Shown one piece after another: positions 34,680 to 46,580 of a DNA stretch of 64,000 nucleotides. The notes beneath the pieces were generated by a model. That model saw only the letters and a program-made list of their open reading frames with translations, did not search any database and was not told where the DNA came from. The number at the start of each line of letters is the position of its first letter. The first letter of the stretch is position 1. Source of the stretch: Panax quinquefolius (Eukaryota > Streptophyta > Magnoliopsida > Apiales > Araliaceae); contig CM035168.1 in the NCBI GenBank assembly GCA_020205615.1, positions 4,530,237 to 4,594,236 of the forward strand, in the 5' to 3' direction. Both the position numbers and the translations under genes were made by a program.

Positions 34680-35520
34680 AGAGGCTATAATGGCGTGGAG
34701 TATCTTCATCTCTCTAACCACGAAAAGGCTAAAACACACCGACCATCCAAGTGAGGGGGCCGGTTAAGGATGATTGGGTTCCGAGATCTAGGGAGATCGG
34801 TGGAACCGCCTCCTTCCCTTAGCGAAGACTCTTCCATGACGCCGAGCTAGTCGGTAAGCGAGAATCACTTCAGGCGTTTGAGGTGCATGGAAAAAAGAGT
34901 CGAGGCGAGGCGGTCGGGATCGAGGGGAATTCATTCTGCAGAAAAAGATGCAGCAGAACAAGGACGCCATGATGGCCCTACGCCTTCAGCAAGAGGAGCT
35001 CGAACAGTAGATGGCTAACATGGCCGGATAACAGGAGGCATCCTCAAAGAGGCGTAGGCATCGGAGCCGATCTCGGTCACCCCGACGGAAAGCCTGGGAA
35101 TAGGTGTCGGAACAGATATTGTGCGTATTATCAGTCTCGGGGGCATACGACAGAGGAATGCAACAACCTGAAAGATCGATAGAAAGAACGCCCGAAATGG
35201 GCAATCGTGCGATGTGTGGTCGATCGAGAAGGTTTGGAGGCCCCCCAGGAGGAGCATAAGGAACCGACATGGGAAACACAGCCGCAACCGCACCCACAAG
35301 CCCGAGGAGTGATTGATGTGATTTCAGGCGGGTCGGTAGGGCGTGTAACCGGAAGGAAGAGGAGCGGCGGTCATCGAGGTAGTATTATTGTGGTAGAAGT
35401 TCATCACCGCGAAAGGATAGGGCCTATTCAGGGGTATCCATCTCATTTTCGGATGAAGACTACCCTGTCGATCATATCGAACCACATGATGGGGCACTGG
35501 TAATAACAGCACAGGTCGGG
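34680..35520 (+). pseudogene. Retand gag remnant with zinc knuckle
   Basis: NRYCAYYQSRGHTTEECNNL at about 35118-35177 is a CCHC-like knuckle typical of Tat-clade gag. An LQKKMQQNKDAMMALRLQQE helix at about 34940-35000 precedes it. The region is under 1 kb, so the main capsid domain appears deleted. Several in-frame stops (for example EEQ-stop at about 35008). Confidence 0.6.
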
Positions 35521-35541
35521 TTAGTTGACATAAAAAGAATA

Positions 35542-35916
35542 ATGATCGACAACGGGTCCTCGGTGGACATACTCTACACGCATGCCTATCAGAGGATGGA
35601 TCTGGGAGGAAAGAAAATGGAATTGGGAGGAGAGGGTCCGTTGTACGGTTTCAGTGGCGACTCGGTGCATGTGTCAGGTACGATAGAGCTACCAGTCTTT
35701 TTCGGTACAGCCCCTCAGGAAGCAGAAATAATGATAAAATTTTTTGTAGATGAAGTGGATTCTACTACTGACACCATATTGGGAAGGCCGACATTAACAA
35801 AGATTACAGCGATGGTCGTCTATACCTCACTTCAAAATCAAGTTTCCTACAAGAATGGGATCGGGGAGGTAAAAGGTGATTTGGACATTGCCTCAAGGTG
35901 TTATCGAATACTTTGA
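35542..35916 (+). CDS. Retand aspartic protease region of pol (fragment)
   Basis: MIDNGSSVDILYTHAYQRM carries the Tat-type active-site motif DNGSS. TILGRPTLTKITAMV follows near the end, the conserved ILGRP strand. 124 residues are open, then a frameshift leads into the linker (36031-36231: DLLRVYADIFAW). The protease matures Gag-Pol. Confidence 0.75.
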   Translation: MIDNGSSVDILYTHAYQRMDLGGKKMELGGEGPLYGFSGDSVHVSGTIELPVFFGTAPQEAEIMIKFFVDEVDSTTDTILGRPTLTKITAMVVYTSLQNQVSYKNGIGEVKGDLDIASRCYRIL

Positions 35917-36344
35917 TTTCCTCGTGGCTCTGGGTCAAGAAATGAAATAGACAATGGCCATCGAGATAGAGCCATTCACCGAGAGAAAGATCATTGAACC
36001 CATGGCACTCGCCAAGAAGAGATAGAAGATGTGGAATTGATACCAGGGAATCCGGAAAAACTGATCAAAATTGGGGCAGGATTAACAGAACCGCTGCGAA
36101 CAGGTCTGGTGGACTTGCTTCGAGTGTATGCCGATATCTTCGCGTGGGATCCTAGTGATATGCCCATAAGAAATTTAATCAAGATGTGCCTGCATAGGCT
36201 CGCATCTGAGACGAAGAAAGAGAAAATCTGATAAAGAAAGAGGATCTTCGCCTTTAAAGACAGAGGATCATAGATGAAGAGATTGGTAAACTGCTAGAGG
36301 CAGGATTCATCTTTAAGATCGACTATCCCGAATGGCTGGCGAAT

Positions 36345-37187
36345 GTGGTTTTGGTTCAGAAGCAAAATAGGAAGTGGAGGTTGTGCATCGACTACACGGA
36401 TCTGAATAATGCATGCCCAAAAGATTTCTATCCTCTACCCAACATAGACCACCTAATTGATGCCACTTTGGGGTATGAAATATTAAGTTTCATGGACGCT
36501 TTCTCAGGATATCACCAAATCTCGATGCACAAGGATGATATCCCGAAGACTAGCTTCATCACTCATCGGGCTATATATGCGTATCGGAAGATGACCTTCG
36601 GATTGCTGAACGCAGGGGAAACTTATCAACAGATGATGAACTTCGTATTCAGACAGCAGCTAGGCCGGAGTATGGAAGTGTACGTGGACGACATGATCGT
36701 AAAAAGCATATCAGTCCGAGATCATTTGGAAGACCTAGAAGACTGCTTCGAAACAGTAAGGCAACACAAACTGAAATTGGACCCGACCAAATGTACCTTC
36801 GATTTGGGTTCAGGAAAATTTTTGGGATACTTGGTCAGCAAAAGGGGAATTGAAGCCAATCCAGAAAAAATCGCGGCGATCTTAGACATGAAATCTCCAA
36901 AGACATACAAAGATGTACAGAGGTTGACGAGCCGGATAGCTGCCCTTCGGAGATTCGTGTCAAGGTCAGCCGAAAGATGTCTACCCTTTTTTTACACTCT
37001 CAAGGGTCCGAAGAATGAAAAGAGCTTCCAGTGGACTTCAGAATGCGAAGACGCGTTCCAAGGGATTAAGAAATATCTGAGTTCGGCACCGCTATTGATG
37101 AAACTGATCCCTTCGGAACCTTTATATTTATATTTGGCTGCGAGCCCGGTGGCAATAGGGGCAACACTGGTACGTGATAAGGGATGA
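36345..37187 (+). CDS. Retand reverse transcriptase and start of RNase H
   Basis: 280 residues. RT motifs are in order: WRLCIDYTDLNNACPKD (11-27), FMDAFSGYHQI (49-59), FGLLNAGETYQ (85-95), catalytic YVDD (113-116), KFLGYLVSKRGIEANPEK. The first RNase H begins with SEPLYLYLAASPVAIGATLV and is cut by a stop at DKG, where homology continues in another frame. The YVDD pair is intact. The true pol start lies upstream; the Met at 36345 is internal. Confidence 0.85.
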   Translation: MVLVQKQNRKWRLCIDYTDLNNACPKDFYPLPNIDHLIDATLGYEILSFMDAFSGYHQISMHKDDIPKTSFITHRAIYAYRKMTFGLLNAGETYQQMMNFVFRQQLGRSMEVYVDDMIVKSISVRDHLEDLEDCFETVRQHKLKLDPTKCTFDLGSGKFLGYLVSKRGIEANPEKIAAILDMKSPKTYKDVQRLTSRIAALRRFVSRSAERCLPFFYTLKGPKNEKSFQWTSECEDAFQGIKKYLSSAPLLMKLIPSEPLYLYLAASPVAIGATLVRDKG

Positions 37188-37508
37188 AAGCAGTTCCCGG
37201 TATCTGCGTCGACCATGTATTCTTGAGACGCGAAGATCGAATACGAACACGGAAAAGTTCACCTATGCCTTGATAATTGCCAGCAGGAAGCTCAGGCACT
37301 ATTTCCAGGGTCGACTAATAGTGGTATACACGGACACGGTAGTTAAATAAGATTTTGCATAAGCTAGAGGTTTCAATGCCGGTTGGCGGCTTGGCGATGG
37401 AATTAACACGATTTGCGATAGAATACCATCCCTGAACCAAGAATCAAAGGGTAGGCCTTAGCATTTTTAGTGGTATAGTGTTCCTTTACAGAGTCAGACG
37501 TAAGCATA

Positions 37509-37930
37509 GTGGCCGAAACCCAACAAAGGCAGACCTCATGGACCTTATACGTGGATGGATCAGCAACTTCGACGTCGTCGATTAGAGGAGGGTCATTCGA
37601 CAAAGTCCCAAGGGTTCAAGGTCAAGAAAGCCATCGATTTCGCTTTAAGGCCACGAACAACGAAGCAGAGTACGAGGCCATCCTAGCAGGAATACGGTTG
37701 GCCCGAAGCTTAGAGGTACAGAAGTTAGTCATCTACAGTGATTCGTAGCTGGGGGTCAAGCAGCTGTCGGGTGAGTATGAGGCTCAGGGGGCAAGAATGT
37801 CGAAGTACCTGGCCGAAGTAAAGGATAAGCTTGTATACTTCGCATCGCACAGTTGTCAAGGGGTGGATCGGTCATATAATACGATAGCAGATGCCCTAGT
37901 GAGATTGGCAACCACCGAAACAAGCTCCTT
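37509..37930 (+). pseudogene. Retand second (archaeal-type) RNase H, interrupted
   Basis: WTLYVDGSATSTSSIRGG, FKATNNEAEYEAILAGIRLA and VIYSDS are the D, E and D motifs of the additional RNase H of Tat-clade elements. A TAG at 37746-37748 replaces the Gln of SDSQ; the frame continues to about 37930 (LSGEYEAQGARMSKYL). Confidence 0.75.
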
Positions 37931-38179
37931 CAACGAATCGGTATACCTGGAGGTCTTAGAACGGCTCAGTGTTCCAAAGACAGAAGTGCTAGCTCTAGAC
38001 CGACTTGACTGCTGGCTCACGCCTTATATTTCCTACTTGGAAGACGGAGTTCTACCTTTAGACCGAATCCTTGCGAGAAAAATCAAGCATCGAAGCTTAA
38101 ATTTCGTACTCATTGACGGAGATCTTTACCGAAGGGCTTTCAGTTCTCCCTTACTCAAATGTTTAACCTCGTCAGAAGC

Positions 38180-39245
38180 GGACTACACACTTCGGGAAGT
38201 GCATGAAGTGATCTGTGGGGATCACATGGGGGCCAAGTCAACGCACACAAGATTTTGAGGCGAGGGTATTATTGGTAAATTATTTATCTGAGAGGCCAAG
38301 GATTTCGTCGAAGGTGTCCCAAATGTCACCGAACAAACACCATCCCACATCGACCTCCCAAGAGTTATATTCGATCCTATCCCGATTCCTTTTCTTTGTA
38401 TGGGAATCGACATCCTAGGGCTTCTGCCAAGGCTGAGGACAAGTTAGCTTTGTGATCGTGGCTATCGACTCATATGACAAAGTGGGTCGAAGCCAAACCA
38501 CTGCAGAAGATCACCGAGCAAGAATGCCTAAAGTTTTTCAAAGAAGGAGTGGTTTATCATTTTGGTATCCCGATGGCGGTGGTCTCGAGATAATGGCGCG
38601 GCGGTTAAATGGGATCAAAGTTTGAGGGTTTTCTGAAAGAGTTGGGGATCCAGCATCGCAAGACCTCGGTCGCTCATCCTCAATCAAATGGTTAAGTAGA
38701 AGTGACCAACCGAATCCTGCTCAACGGGATCAAAAGAAGGTTGGATGAATTAAAGGGTCGGTGGTCCAAAGAGTTGCTGTCTATTTTGTGGGCATATCGG
38801 ACTACCCCGATGATGACAACCGGGGACTCTCCGTTCAAACTGGCATACGGGACCGATGCACTCATACCAGTTGAGATCGGATCCCCCACCCTTCGTCGTC
38901 GATCAAGACAAAGAGTCAGACAATGATGATGGTTTGAAAACAAACTTGGATCTGTTGGAGGAAGTTCGGGATTCAGCTGTGATGAGGTTGGCTATCTATC
39001 AGCAGCGAACAACCCGACACTATAATCAAAAGGTGAAGCCAAGGAGGTTTGCAGTAGGTGACTTGGTCTTCCTGGAGTCGGAGGCATCAACCCCCCAGAA
39101 CACTGGCAAGCTGATGCCTAACTGGGAGGGACCATATGAGGTGGTGGAGGTGCCGAAGCCAGGTACATATCGGCTTCGAGCCATGGATGGTTCGGAAGTA
39201 AAGAATACATGGCATGCTGGAAGACTTAGAAAATTGTACCAGTAA
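38180..39245 (+). pseudogene. Retand integrase, broken
   Basis: LREVHEVICGDHMGAKSTH (zinc-finger part), frameshifted central core (TKWVEAKPL), then HRKTSVAHPQSNG-stop-VEVTNR with a TAA in place of Gln, WAYRTTPMMTTGDSPF, and the C-terminal end NWEGPYEVVEVPKPGTYRLR. The last domain ends LRKLYQ-stop at 39245. At least three lesions. Confidence 0.8.
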
Positions 39246-39599
39246 TAGATATGTCATTCTTTTCTTTATCCGTGTAACCGTTTCAATCTTAAATGAAATA
39301 AATGAAAGTTTTCCTTGGAGATGCTTAACTTCATCTATATTCATATGACTCTTAATACTCGAACGGGTAAACTTCGGGCACTATCCGATCAAGAGGTTCA
39401 GAAAGATACCATTGATCGAGATAAGTCGCGAGTATAACTGATTACAAAAATTTATGAACAAAAATACTCGATTTCATTTATACTTAGAATTTTTTTATAA
39501 CTCCCGATCGCTTTCGATCTGGGCAAAGTACAAATGCAAAAGTACAAAAAATTATAAGTCCTAACAACATCTATTCAGGAGGATAATCATCGCCGGCTT

Positions 39600-41743
39600 C
39601 GGATTCTTCATCCGACGAGTCGAGAAGGGCAACATCGAGCCCAACAAATGGTTAGTTTAGCTTAGAGAGCCTTCTCACGATAAGCCGTACCCATCACTGG
39701 CCAAGGGCTATGACCTTCTCATTCAAAGCGTTTGACTCTTGAATTCTAAGAATGGTCTTTCATTGGGCCTCGGCGATCTTCTCGGGGAAAGTGTTGACGA
39801 TGGCTGTTAAATCATTATTCGCTCTGATCACTTGTATCATTTTGACATGCATCTCGGAGAACTTCTCGGTGATGGCGTCAACAGCTTTCTCCCGATCCTT
39901 GGCGTCCCCATATAGGCGATCCCTCTCCTCCAGAAGTATTGCATATTTTTTCTCGAGCTCCTCAGCATGGCGTTCAGCTCGGGTCACCTTATTTCGGGTC
40001 TTAGCATGGAGATCTCGTTCCTTCTTCAGTCCGAAAGCGCCAGTCATGACCTCGACTTGAAAGACTCTACATCCACCCTCAGCTGAACTTCCTTCTTCGT
40101 GGTTCGGGCAAGGAGAGGGATGGCTCGAGCAAGAATGGCGTTGGCTGGCCTACTACAGCAAACACACACATCAGCTATCAAAGCAAAGGTATAAGTTTAC
40201 AATAAGAAGTTAAACGGCTTAAAATTACCTCGGTATTGATCCCGCACATAAGCCACCGATACTCTTGGAGGTGAACCCTTGAATCGTTCGTCATCACCCG
40301 AGAGCTTGAAATAGTCAAATTAGGTAAAAGGGAATACCTCAAGAAGGCTTTTCGGCCAGCATGTGGTCGGCGACCCATGAGATGAACTGGGTTGAGATGA
40401 AGGCGTTGAGGTGGCTACGGGATTGACCACAACAATGGGTTGTTCAGAACTTTCATCAAGCCGGGGTTTCTTTGATCGGGGCTCGAGGGGAGCTTCTAGA
40501 GTATCCTCCGAGTCCTTGATCACCTCAAAGATGACTAGGAGGAGGAGGAATCGTCTTGAGATGCTTGCCATATGAGACCTTGGCAAGAATTTTTGCGTAA
40601 GGCTAGGAAGGTTTTTTGGACTTCTTCAGCAAAGTCGCCTTCTCGGCTCCGCTCATCTTCAGAGCAACCTTTTTTGTCGGAGGGGGGTCGGGTCCTGATG
40701 CAGATCCTACCGAGAGCTCTGTTATCGGGATAGTCTCTTCATCGAGTGAATCGTCGGTTACTGGAGGGTGGATTGGTCTGGTGGTGGGGGGACGAGATAT
40801 CGGGGTCTCGTCGACGCCCTCAAGTTTTAAGATGGTCACTGCACAGAAGAGAAGGGGATGAGTTAATAAGTCATAAATTATCTGAGGAAAAGGTAAGAGA
40901 GGGACTGATCGGTCAGAAGGGAGATACTTACAGCCATGTTTGTATAACTGTGCTTCGTTGGACGTAATCTGCCAGACTCCATTCTTGGTCTTGCACCACC
41001 TCTTATAAAACAATTAGAAGGCGTCATTTCGATCCTTCTGAACTTGGATATTTTGCTCACGGGTTGGTAGGATGGGCCCAGTGAGGGAGAAGCTGGAGGT
41101 CGGTCCCCTTGGCGAAGAACCACTTGTCATGCCAGCCCTTGTTGCTCGAAGGGGTTTTGACAGGAACAGTTCGGGTGGGTCTTCTGTTTTATTGCTTTAA
41201 GCCGGGTTCTTTCGACGCGGTCACAGTGAATAGAGCGAAGAAGAAGTCGAGGCCGGGCGTGATCCCGAGTTCCTGACACAAAGCGATGAAGGTGAACAGT
41301 TGGATGTACGAGTTCGGCACGAGCTGTGCAAACCTGATTCCCGCAAAACAGAGGAAAGATGAGATGAATTCATGAAGTGGGAACCGAACCCCAGATTTCA
41401 GAAGGTATAGGGGCACGGCCACCCATTCACCATCGGGCCTCCAAAACATTTTCTCATCAGGTTTTGGCACCTGAAGCTTGTATTCTTGAGGTATTTTGAA
41501 GAGGGTTCGGATATCGGGGATCTAAGAGGGTGTGATGGTGGAAGGGGTGTGGAAATGAGAAAATTCCTCTACAGAGTGATAGGCGTTACGGATCCTAGCC
41601 TCGGTTGATATTGAGGTAGGAAGAACCGAGGGGGTAGGGGCGTTAGTAGGAGCCGCTGGCAAATCGACGGGAACTAGATCGCCAGTGGTGACGGAGGGAG
41701 GGGTTGATTCAGTGGGGGAAGGAGGAATGATAAAATCAGCCAT
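39600..41743 (-). CDS. antisense spliced gene of the Retand element, Transposase_28-like
   Basis: Opposite in sense to pol, between pol and the right LTR. Exon 1 (41743-40932) starts MADFIIPPSPTES and contains WVAVPLYLLKSGVRFPLHEF, then LCQELGITPGLDFF and GWHDKWFFAKGTD. This is the pattern of Pfam 'putative gypsy type transposon' (Transposase_28) proteins of plants. A canonical intron follows (40931-40839, GTAAGT...TGCAG). Exon 2 is Pro/Ser-rich (KLEGVDETPISRPPTTRPI). A later part (39760-40047) is a charged coiled coil (RAERHAEELEKKYAILLEER). Lesions: a TAG at 41522-41524 and a frameshift near 41190. Antisense ORFs at this place are known in Grande/Retand-like elements; their role is unknown. 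Confidence 0.6.
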
Positions 41744-42160
41744 TTGACGCAAGATTTTAAGGAACGAGATGCAAATGTGTGGTTTTGAGGAAAATCGAGC
41801 AAAAATTAAGCTCAAGAACTAACAGAGTAGATGAAATCGGTGAAGTGTGGGGAAGAGATGAGCTCGCCGAAAATCGTACTCGCCGGAAAGTTAGACAGAG
41901 AGTTTGAATTGGAAAGTGCTGGAAAAAGTGATAGTGATTGACAGTGAGGGGTTTTTATAGGTGTAGGTGCACGATACCTAAGGGCGGCTATTAAATGCTC
42001 AAGGTGGGACCAAGCATGGGGGGAGGGCGTGCAACGTTTGAGAAACGAGGACAAACCGTTTGGCTTCCTAGACAACTCATTATTAGTTGTCATGACCTTT
42101 CATATACGACGATTTTCAAGTCTCCGATTATAAGTATATTACAATCGAGACTAGGGGCAA

Positions 42161-42846
42161 TGTTCGGAGCATTTTATCGACCTTCATGTGGGCCAAGGCT
42201 GACATTAGAAGGGCTTTAGGAGACCAACGAAATGGGCCCCATGGAGAGGTTGGAGTTGCTCGGCCTGGCGTTCGAGTCCTTTTGGTAGAGCCTCATCTTA
42301 GTGGATGTCTTCGGGTTCAGATCTCGAGCCCTTTGGTAGAAGCCTTACCTTGTCGTGTGGTGTTCGGGTCGTGTCATCGAGTCCTTTGGGGATGACCTGG
42401 ACTGATGGTGGGGTTGTTTGGGCTGCATGAACGGGCTTTCTCGCGTGCGAGTTCGGGATCCTAAATCATAGTTGAATAAGGTAACTCCAAAGGTAGTGGT
42501 TGGATTGGATTCCACTTGCATCTTTTAAGGAGATTGTGTTGGACCCAAATTATGGTAACTACTATGATTTGGAGTCCTAATCCGACTTCGGAGGAGGATT
42601 CTAAGGTGGTGTGAGCGTTATAAATACAAGGTCAAGGTCACAATTAACGTAATGCTTACTTTTGAGTACTAAACACTTAAATTTCCCATTTATTAAACCT
42701 CAGAATCGGCCAGATTTATTCTCACACCGGAATTTATCTCCTACGCAGACAAGCCGTCAAGCTTCTGTGTGATCTGTTATTGTCTGCGGGTTCTAAGCGT
42801 GGAATTTTTTTGATTGGATCTTGTACGTGAAAACTTGGCGTTAACA
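42161..42846 (+). repeat. right LTR of Retand-type element (686 bp)
   Basis: Begins TGTTCGGAGC, ends GGCGTTAACA. It differs from the left LTR by many substitutions and small indels, so the insertion is not recent. Confidence 0.9.
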
Positions 42847-43306
42847 AGTGTCATAAGCTCCCCACAAAAACTCGATGAAGGATCCAACTTAAAATGCTCT
42901 GCCCATGATCTGGTGCAGCTCGACAGAACATACAAGAAAACGGGTCTGTCAAATTCATTTTCTGGTTCACATGTGTATTTGGGGGACTTGAGATCCTGTG
43001 CTTCATCTTTTACATTTATAAATCAAGGCAACTTTCTCGCGCAAATACTGCTATGCAAAATTATTGCAACTGGTTTCAAGTGATTCGGCTATGCAGAGAG
43101 CTGAAAATGCAGATAGTGAAATCATCTTCCGACCTGTTTGTCGACACTGTATTGATCAATCGACTAAAATTAATTTTATGCTAACCATTCTCATAAAATA
43201 CGCAGAGGAACACAAAGATGCTAGACCTACCATGAGTTGGGTTGTGGATATGCTTCTGCATGGAGAAAATGGTGATCAGCATGAGTGGCATTTGTTTAGT
43301 TTGAAT
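42847..43306 (+). pseudogene. S-domain receptor kinase relic, membrane span and kinase end
   Basis: Continues the gene cut at 33921. Past the duplicated AGTGT it reads VISSPQKLDEGSNLKC, then LVQLDRTYKKTG, the juxtamembrane of G-type lectin S-receptor-like kinases. In another frame a span FWFTCVFGGLEILCFIFY and ATGFK-FGYAE (start of kinase) follow. Then almost the whole kinase domain is missing and the C-terminus EEHKDARPTMSWVVDMLL appears (43205-43258), ending at 43309. A pseudogene with an internal deletion. Confidence 0.75.
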
Positions 43307-43309
43307 TAG

Positions 43310-44562
43310 ATTTGTATGCTAATTAATAAATATACTACTTTTTCTGTTCAAAATTTGTAGAATTCAGTCTTTTGTAGTATTAATGTTTACAAGGTCCATT
43401 GTTGTGAAAATTAATACTCCTATGCTGATCAAGTAATATACTACTTGTTGGAACACTAAATTTGAGTTGGTGGCAACTCGGTATAATCATGTTGATATAG
43501 TCTTAGTCAATGATTTTGTCTATTTTCGAATGGGATTACATACTTGCTAAGTGATGATTCCGAAAACATTGCATGTACATACATGATTATTGGAATGCTT
43601 CAGATTGGGATTGGAAGGTGTTAAATGATTGGCTTAATTCCTAGTAACACCTCTAATGGCAAATTCTCTACAAAATCAGCCCTATTATTCCCCACAATTT
43701 GCTGATAATTATCTTGGCCTGCAATTGAATACTAATAATGACTAGTCAAGTTACAATAAATATCCAAATAAATAAATATGGTTCCAATTTCAGAGTAAGC
43801 TGATTTTTAAATTTGGGATGTCAATTTATATCTAAATCAGCAGACATATAATACCCGAATCTGATAGTAAAACCTAATATTAATTTTAGTTGTATCATAA
43901 AGTATATAATGTACATTAAAATTATTTCAATAATGCACCTTGGCATAATAACTTTTAATATACATTTTGACATTATAATTACTTTATATGCGGACATGAA
44001 AATTAAGAATTAAAATATAAATAAATAAAATTCAAAGGTATTCAATTTTTCTGGCCGTATAGAGATTTTGATTACTTTAATATCATATGGTGTGTTCCAA
44101 TTATTCATAACATAAGTGGAATTGATAGAAAAAGTTTTACCTAGGAGAGACTTATATTATTTGAAACGTTTCATATAAATATGTTCATATTATAATTTGC
44201 TTCAAATAATTTGCTGAGGATAATAATTTAAAGTTTGATGAATTATTTGCTGGTTGGCGTAGCTACCATATATTTATTGAATGAAAGCATAGATCGTGCG
44301 CAGGCAAGGGCAGGGCAGCTTGGCTGCGTCATGGTACGTCTGCCCTCTTTGATAGGTCTTCCTCAGTTCGGCCGGCCCGGTGGATTAATTTACTTCATGC
44401 AAGAGTGACGCCTAGCTAGCTAAACATTTCACATGGCACCAACCAAACCATATAATAAGAGAGAATATCAAATTTACCTTAAATCTTGAGTTCTTGATTG
44501 ATATATAGTAAATAGAGAGAGCCTGTAATGAACTAGCTTAATTAGTTCAATACCTTAACAGT
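43310..44562. other. intergenic DNA, nothing recognised
   Basis: AT-rich, no convincing reading frame. A short GC-rich block at about 44285-44400 stands out in composition only. Confidence 0.5.
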
Positions 44563-44945
44563 TGTAATGGGATAAATCTCAATAATTGAATTTATCCAGT
44601 GAAATTTAACAGAGAAATAACAGAAAATAGAGTAAGAAAGAGGGGAAAAGAGAGAATAATGGAGAGAGAAGAGAGAATCGGGAAAGAAACAACAATAGAT
44701 TTTCATTCATAATCCTCCATACATCACTATCCAACAGATTATATCACACCCAAATGGTTAGCTAGCTCAGCACATGCTTCCCTCACTGGACTGAAACAAA
44801 AATAAGGAACAAAAAGACAGAAGTAACCTTTCTTAACAAAAGACACTAATAACCTGACTTGGGAACAGAAAAAGACTGTGATACCCTTATTAACTAATTA
44901 ACTAACTGCAAAGATCCTAGCAATGACTCTTCCTCCTTCCTTACA
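44563..44945 (-). repeat. 3' LTR of Reina-like chromovirus
   Basis: Minus strand begins TGTAAGGAAGGAGG directly after a purine-rich tract (AGAGGAGGGATA) and ends ...CCATTACA. The ~383-bp length suits Reina-type chromoviruses. The outer end is ambiguous because TGTAATG also occurs at 44524. Confidence 0.6.
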
Positions 44946-44959
44946 TATCCCTCCTCTTA

Positions 44960-45130
44960 AGAAGATCCTTGTCCCCAAGGATGGAAATGAGGAAATTTCA
45001 AAAGAAGTCGGTCCCAATCTTCCTGTGTGGCTTCGGATGGTAGAGAGTTTTCCCATTGCACCAACAGCTCAACATTAGTGCATTGTTTTTCTTAATCATC
45101 CTCTTGTCAAGTATTGCGGAGGTTCCGCTA
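44960..45130 (-). pseudogene. chromodomain at the end of Reina pol, frameshifted
   Basis: ILDKRMIKKNNAL, then in the next frame VELLVQWENSLPSEATQEDW and LKFPHFHPWGQGSS. This is the chromodomain fold that targets chromovirus integrase to histone marks. A one-base shift splits it; an in-frame stop follows NGHF. Confidence 0.65.
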
Positions 45131-46538
45131 GAAGTGACCATTTGCATCCGCAGAAGCAAAGAAGGAGAAGAAGTCAAGACCGACCAATCTTCTTTTTGAA
45201 AGCGTTGATATATGGAAAATAGGGTGAACCTTAGTGTGGCTCGGCAACCTAAATTTATAAGCCACAGCTCCCACCTTGGCTTCGACCATAAATGGTCCAT
45301 AATACTTAGGAGTTAGCTTTCCAAAAGGGGTCTGAGCAAGGGTGACCTGTCTGTAAGGTCTGACCTTCAAATAAACCATGTCCCTTTGTACAAATGTTCG
45401 TTCAGATCTATTCAGGTCAGCATAATACTTGATCCTTGATTGAGCTTCCACCAGGTTTTGCTTAAGCATTCTGAGTAGTTGGGACTTGTGTCTGCAAAAC
45501 TGCTTAGTATTAGGGTCATATACCCTTCCCCACTGATGGAAAGACAAATGGGAAGGCTTATACCCATACAACATTTCAAATGAGGAAGTTTGTAAACCAT
45601 TGTGGAAATGGGAGTTATACCACCACTCAGCTAAGTCCAACCAAGCAGTCCAGCCGTGTGGCTTTTGGGACACCATACACCTAAGATATCATTCTAGAAT
45701 TTGGTTAATCCTTTCAGTTTGACCTTTGGTTTGGGGATGGTAAGTTGTACTCATTTGCAGTTTAGTACCCACAAGTTTTGAATAGGGATTGCCAAAAAAG
45801 GCTAATGAAAATTTTGTCTCTGTCAAAGACTATAGAAGAAGGTAGGTCATGTAGTTTGTATATGTGAGTAATGAAAAGCTGGGCTAGATGAGCAGCAGTG
45901 AAAGGGTGTTTGAGAGGAATAAAATTGCTATATTTAGTAAGTCTATGCACTAGTACCCAAATGATTGTCATACCAACAGAACTAGGCAGTCCTACTATGA
46001 AGTCCATGGTGATATCAGTCCAGGGAGTATCTAGAACTGGAAGAGGCTGGAGAAAACCTGGAGCAAGAACATTTTTATGTTTTTGTTGCTAGCATACATC
46101 ACACTCTTTAACAAAATTAGTTACATCTTGCCTTAATGTTGGCCACCAGAAATATTGATTAATCCGTTCATAGGTACCCCTTATCCCAGAATGCCCCTTA
46201 ATGGGAGAGCTATGGAACTCCTCTAAGAACTTCCTCCTTAGATCAGAATCTGGCCCCAACACCAATCTATTCTGGAACTTCAGTCTGCCACTGTTAAAAG
46301 AGTATCCAGGTAAGCTACTGGGATCTATTTGTAGTTGCAGAATAAGCTCCTTAAGTCCTTCATCTTTCTCCCAAGAGTGAGCAATCTCCTGGACCCAGCT
46401 TGGTATTGCTGTTGTAACTAGATTGAGCTCACTAACTTCTTCAGTTTTGTCCAATTGAAAAGGAACCTCCCTAGAAAAACTGTCAGCCACTACATTTTCT
46501 TTTCCCTTTCTATAAATTATCTCATAATCCAGTCCCAT
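45128..46538 (-). pseudogene. Reina integrase, broken into three frames
   Basis: 46089-46538: end of RNase H linker (YEIIYRKGKENVVADSFSRE) and the HHCC zinc finger (HSSPIKGHSGIRGTYERIN, ending CDVC). 45762-46007: catalytic core MDFIVGLPSS, VLVHRLTKYSNFIPL, FDRDKIF. 45128-45676: WWYNSHFHNGLQTSSFEMLY, then the C-terminal FGKLTPKYYGPFMVEAK. Lesions lie between the parts, so no full integrase. Confidence 0.8.
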
Positions 46539-46580
46539 AAGTTTGGTGATCCATTTTTGTTGATTGGTTGTTGTAATCCT

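Larger units (their letters stand above)
33927..42846 (+). mobile_element. complete Tat/Retand-type Ty3/Gypsy element
   Basis: 8,920 bp with two LTRs and perfect AGTGT duplications. Order: LTR, short gag remnant, protease, RT, RNase H, a second archaeal-type RNase H (hallmark of the Tat clade), integrase, an antisense gene, LTR. It sits inside the receptor kinase relic. It has several premature stops and frameshifts, so it is not autonomous now. A purine-rich tract precedes the right LTR. Confidence 0.9.

Noticed and set aside
39752..40060. 102-residue frame on the plus strand
   Set aside because: It is antisense to the coiled-coil exon of the minus-strand gene, whose composition explains it.
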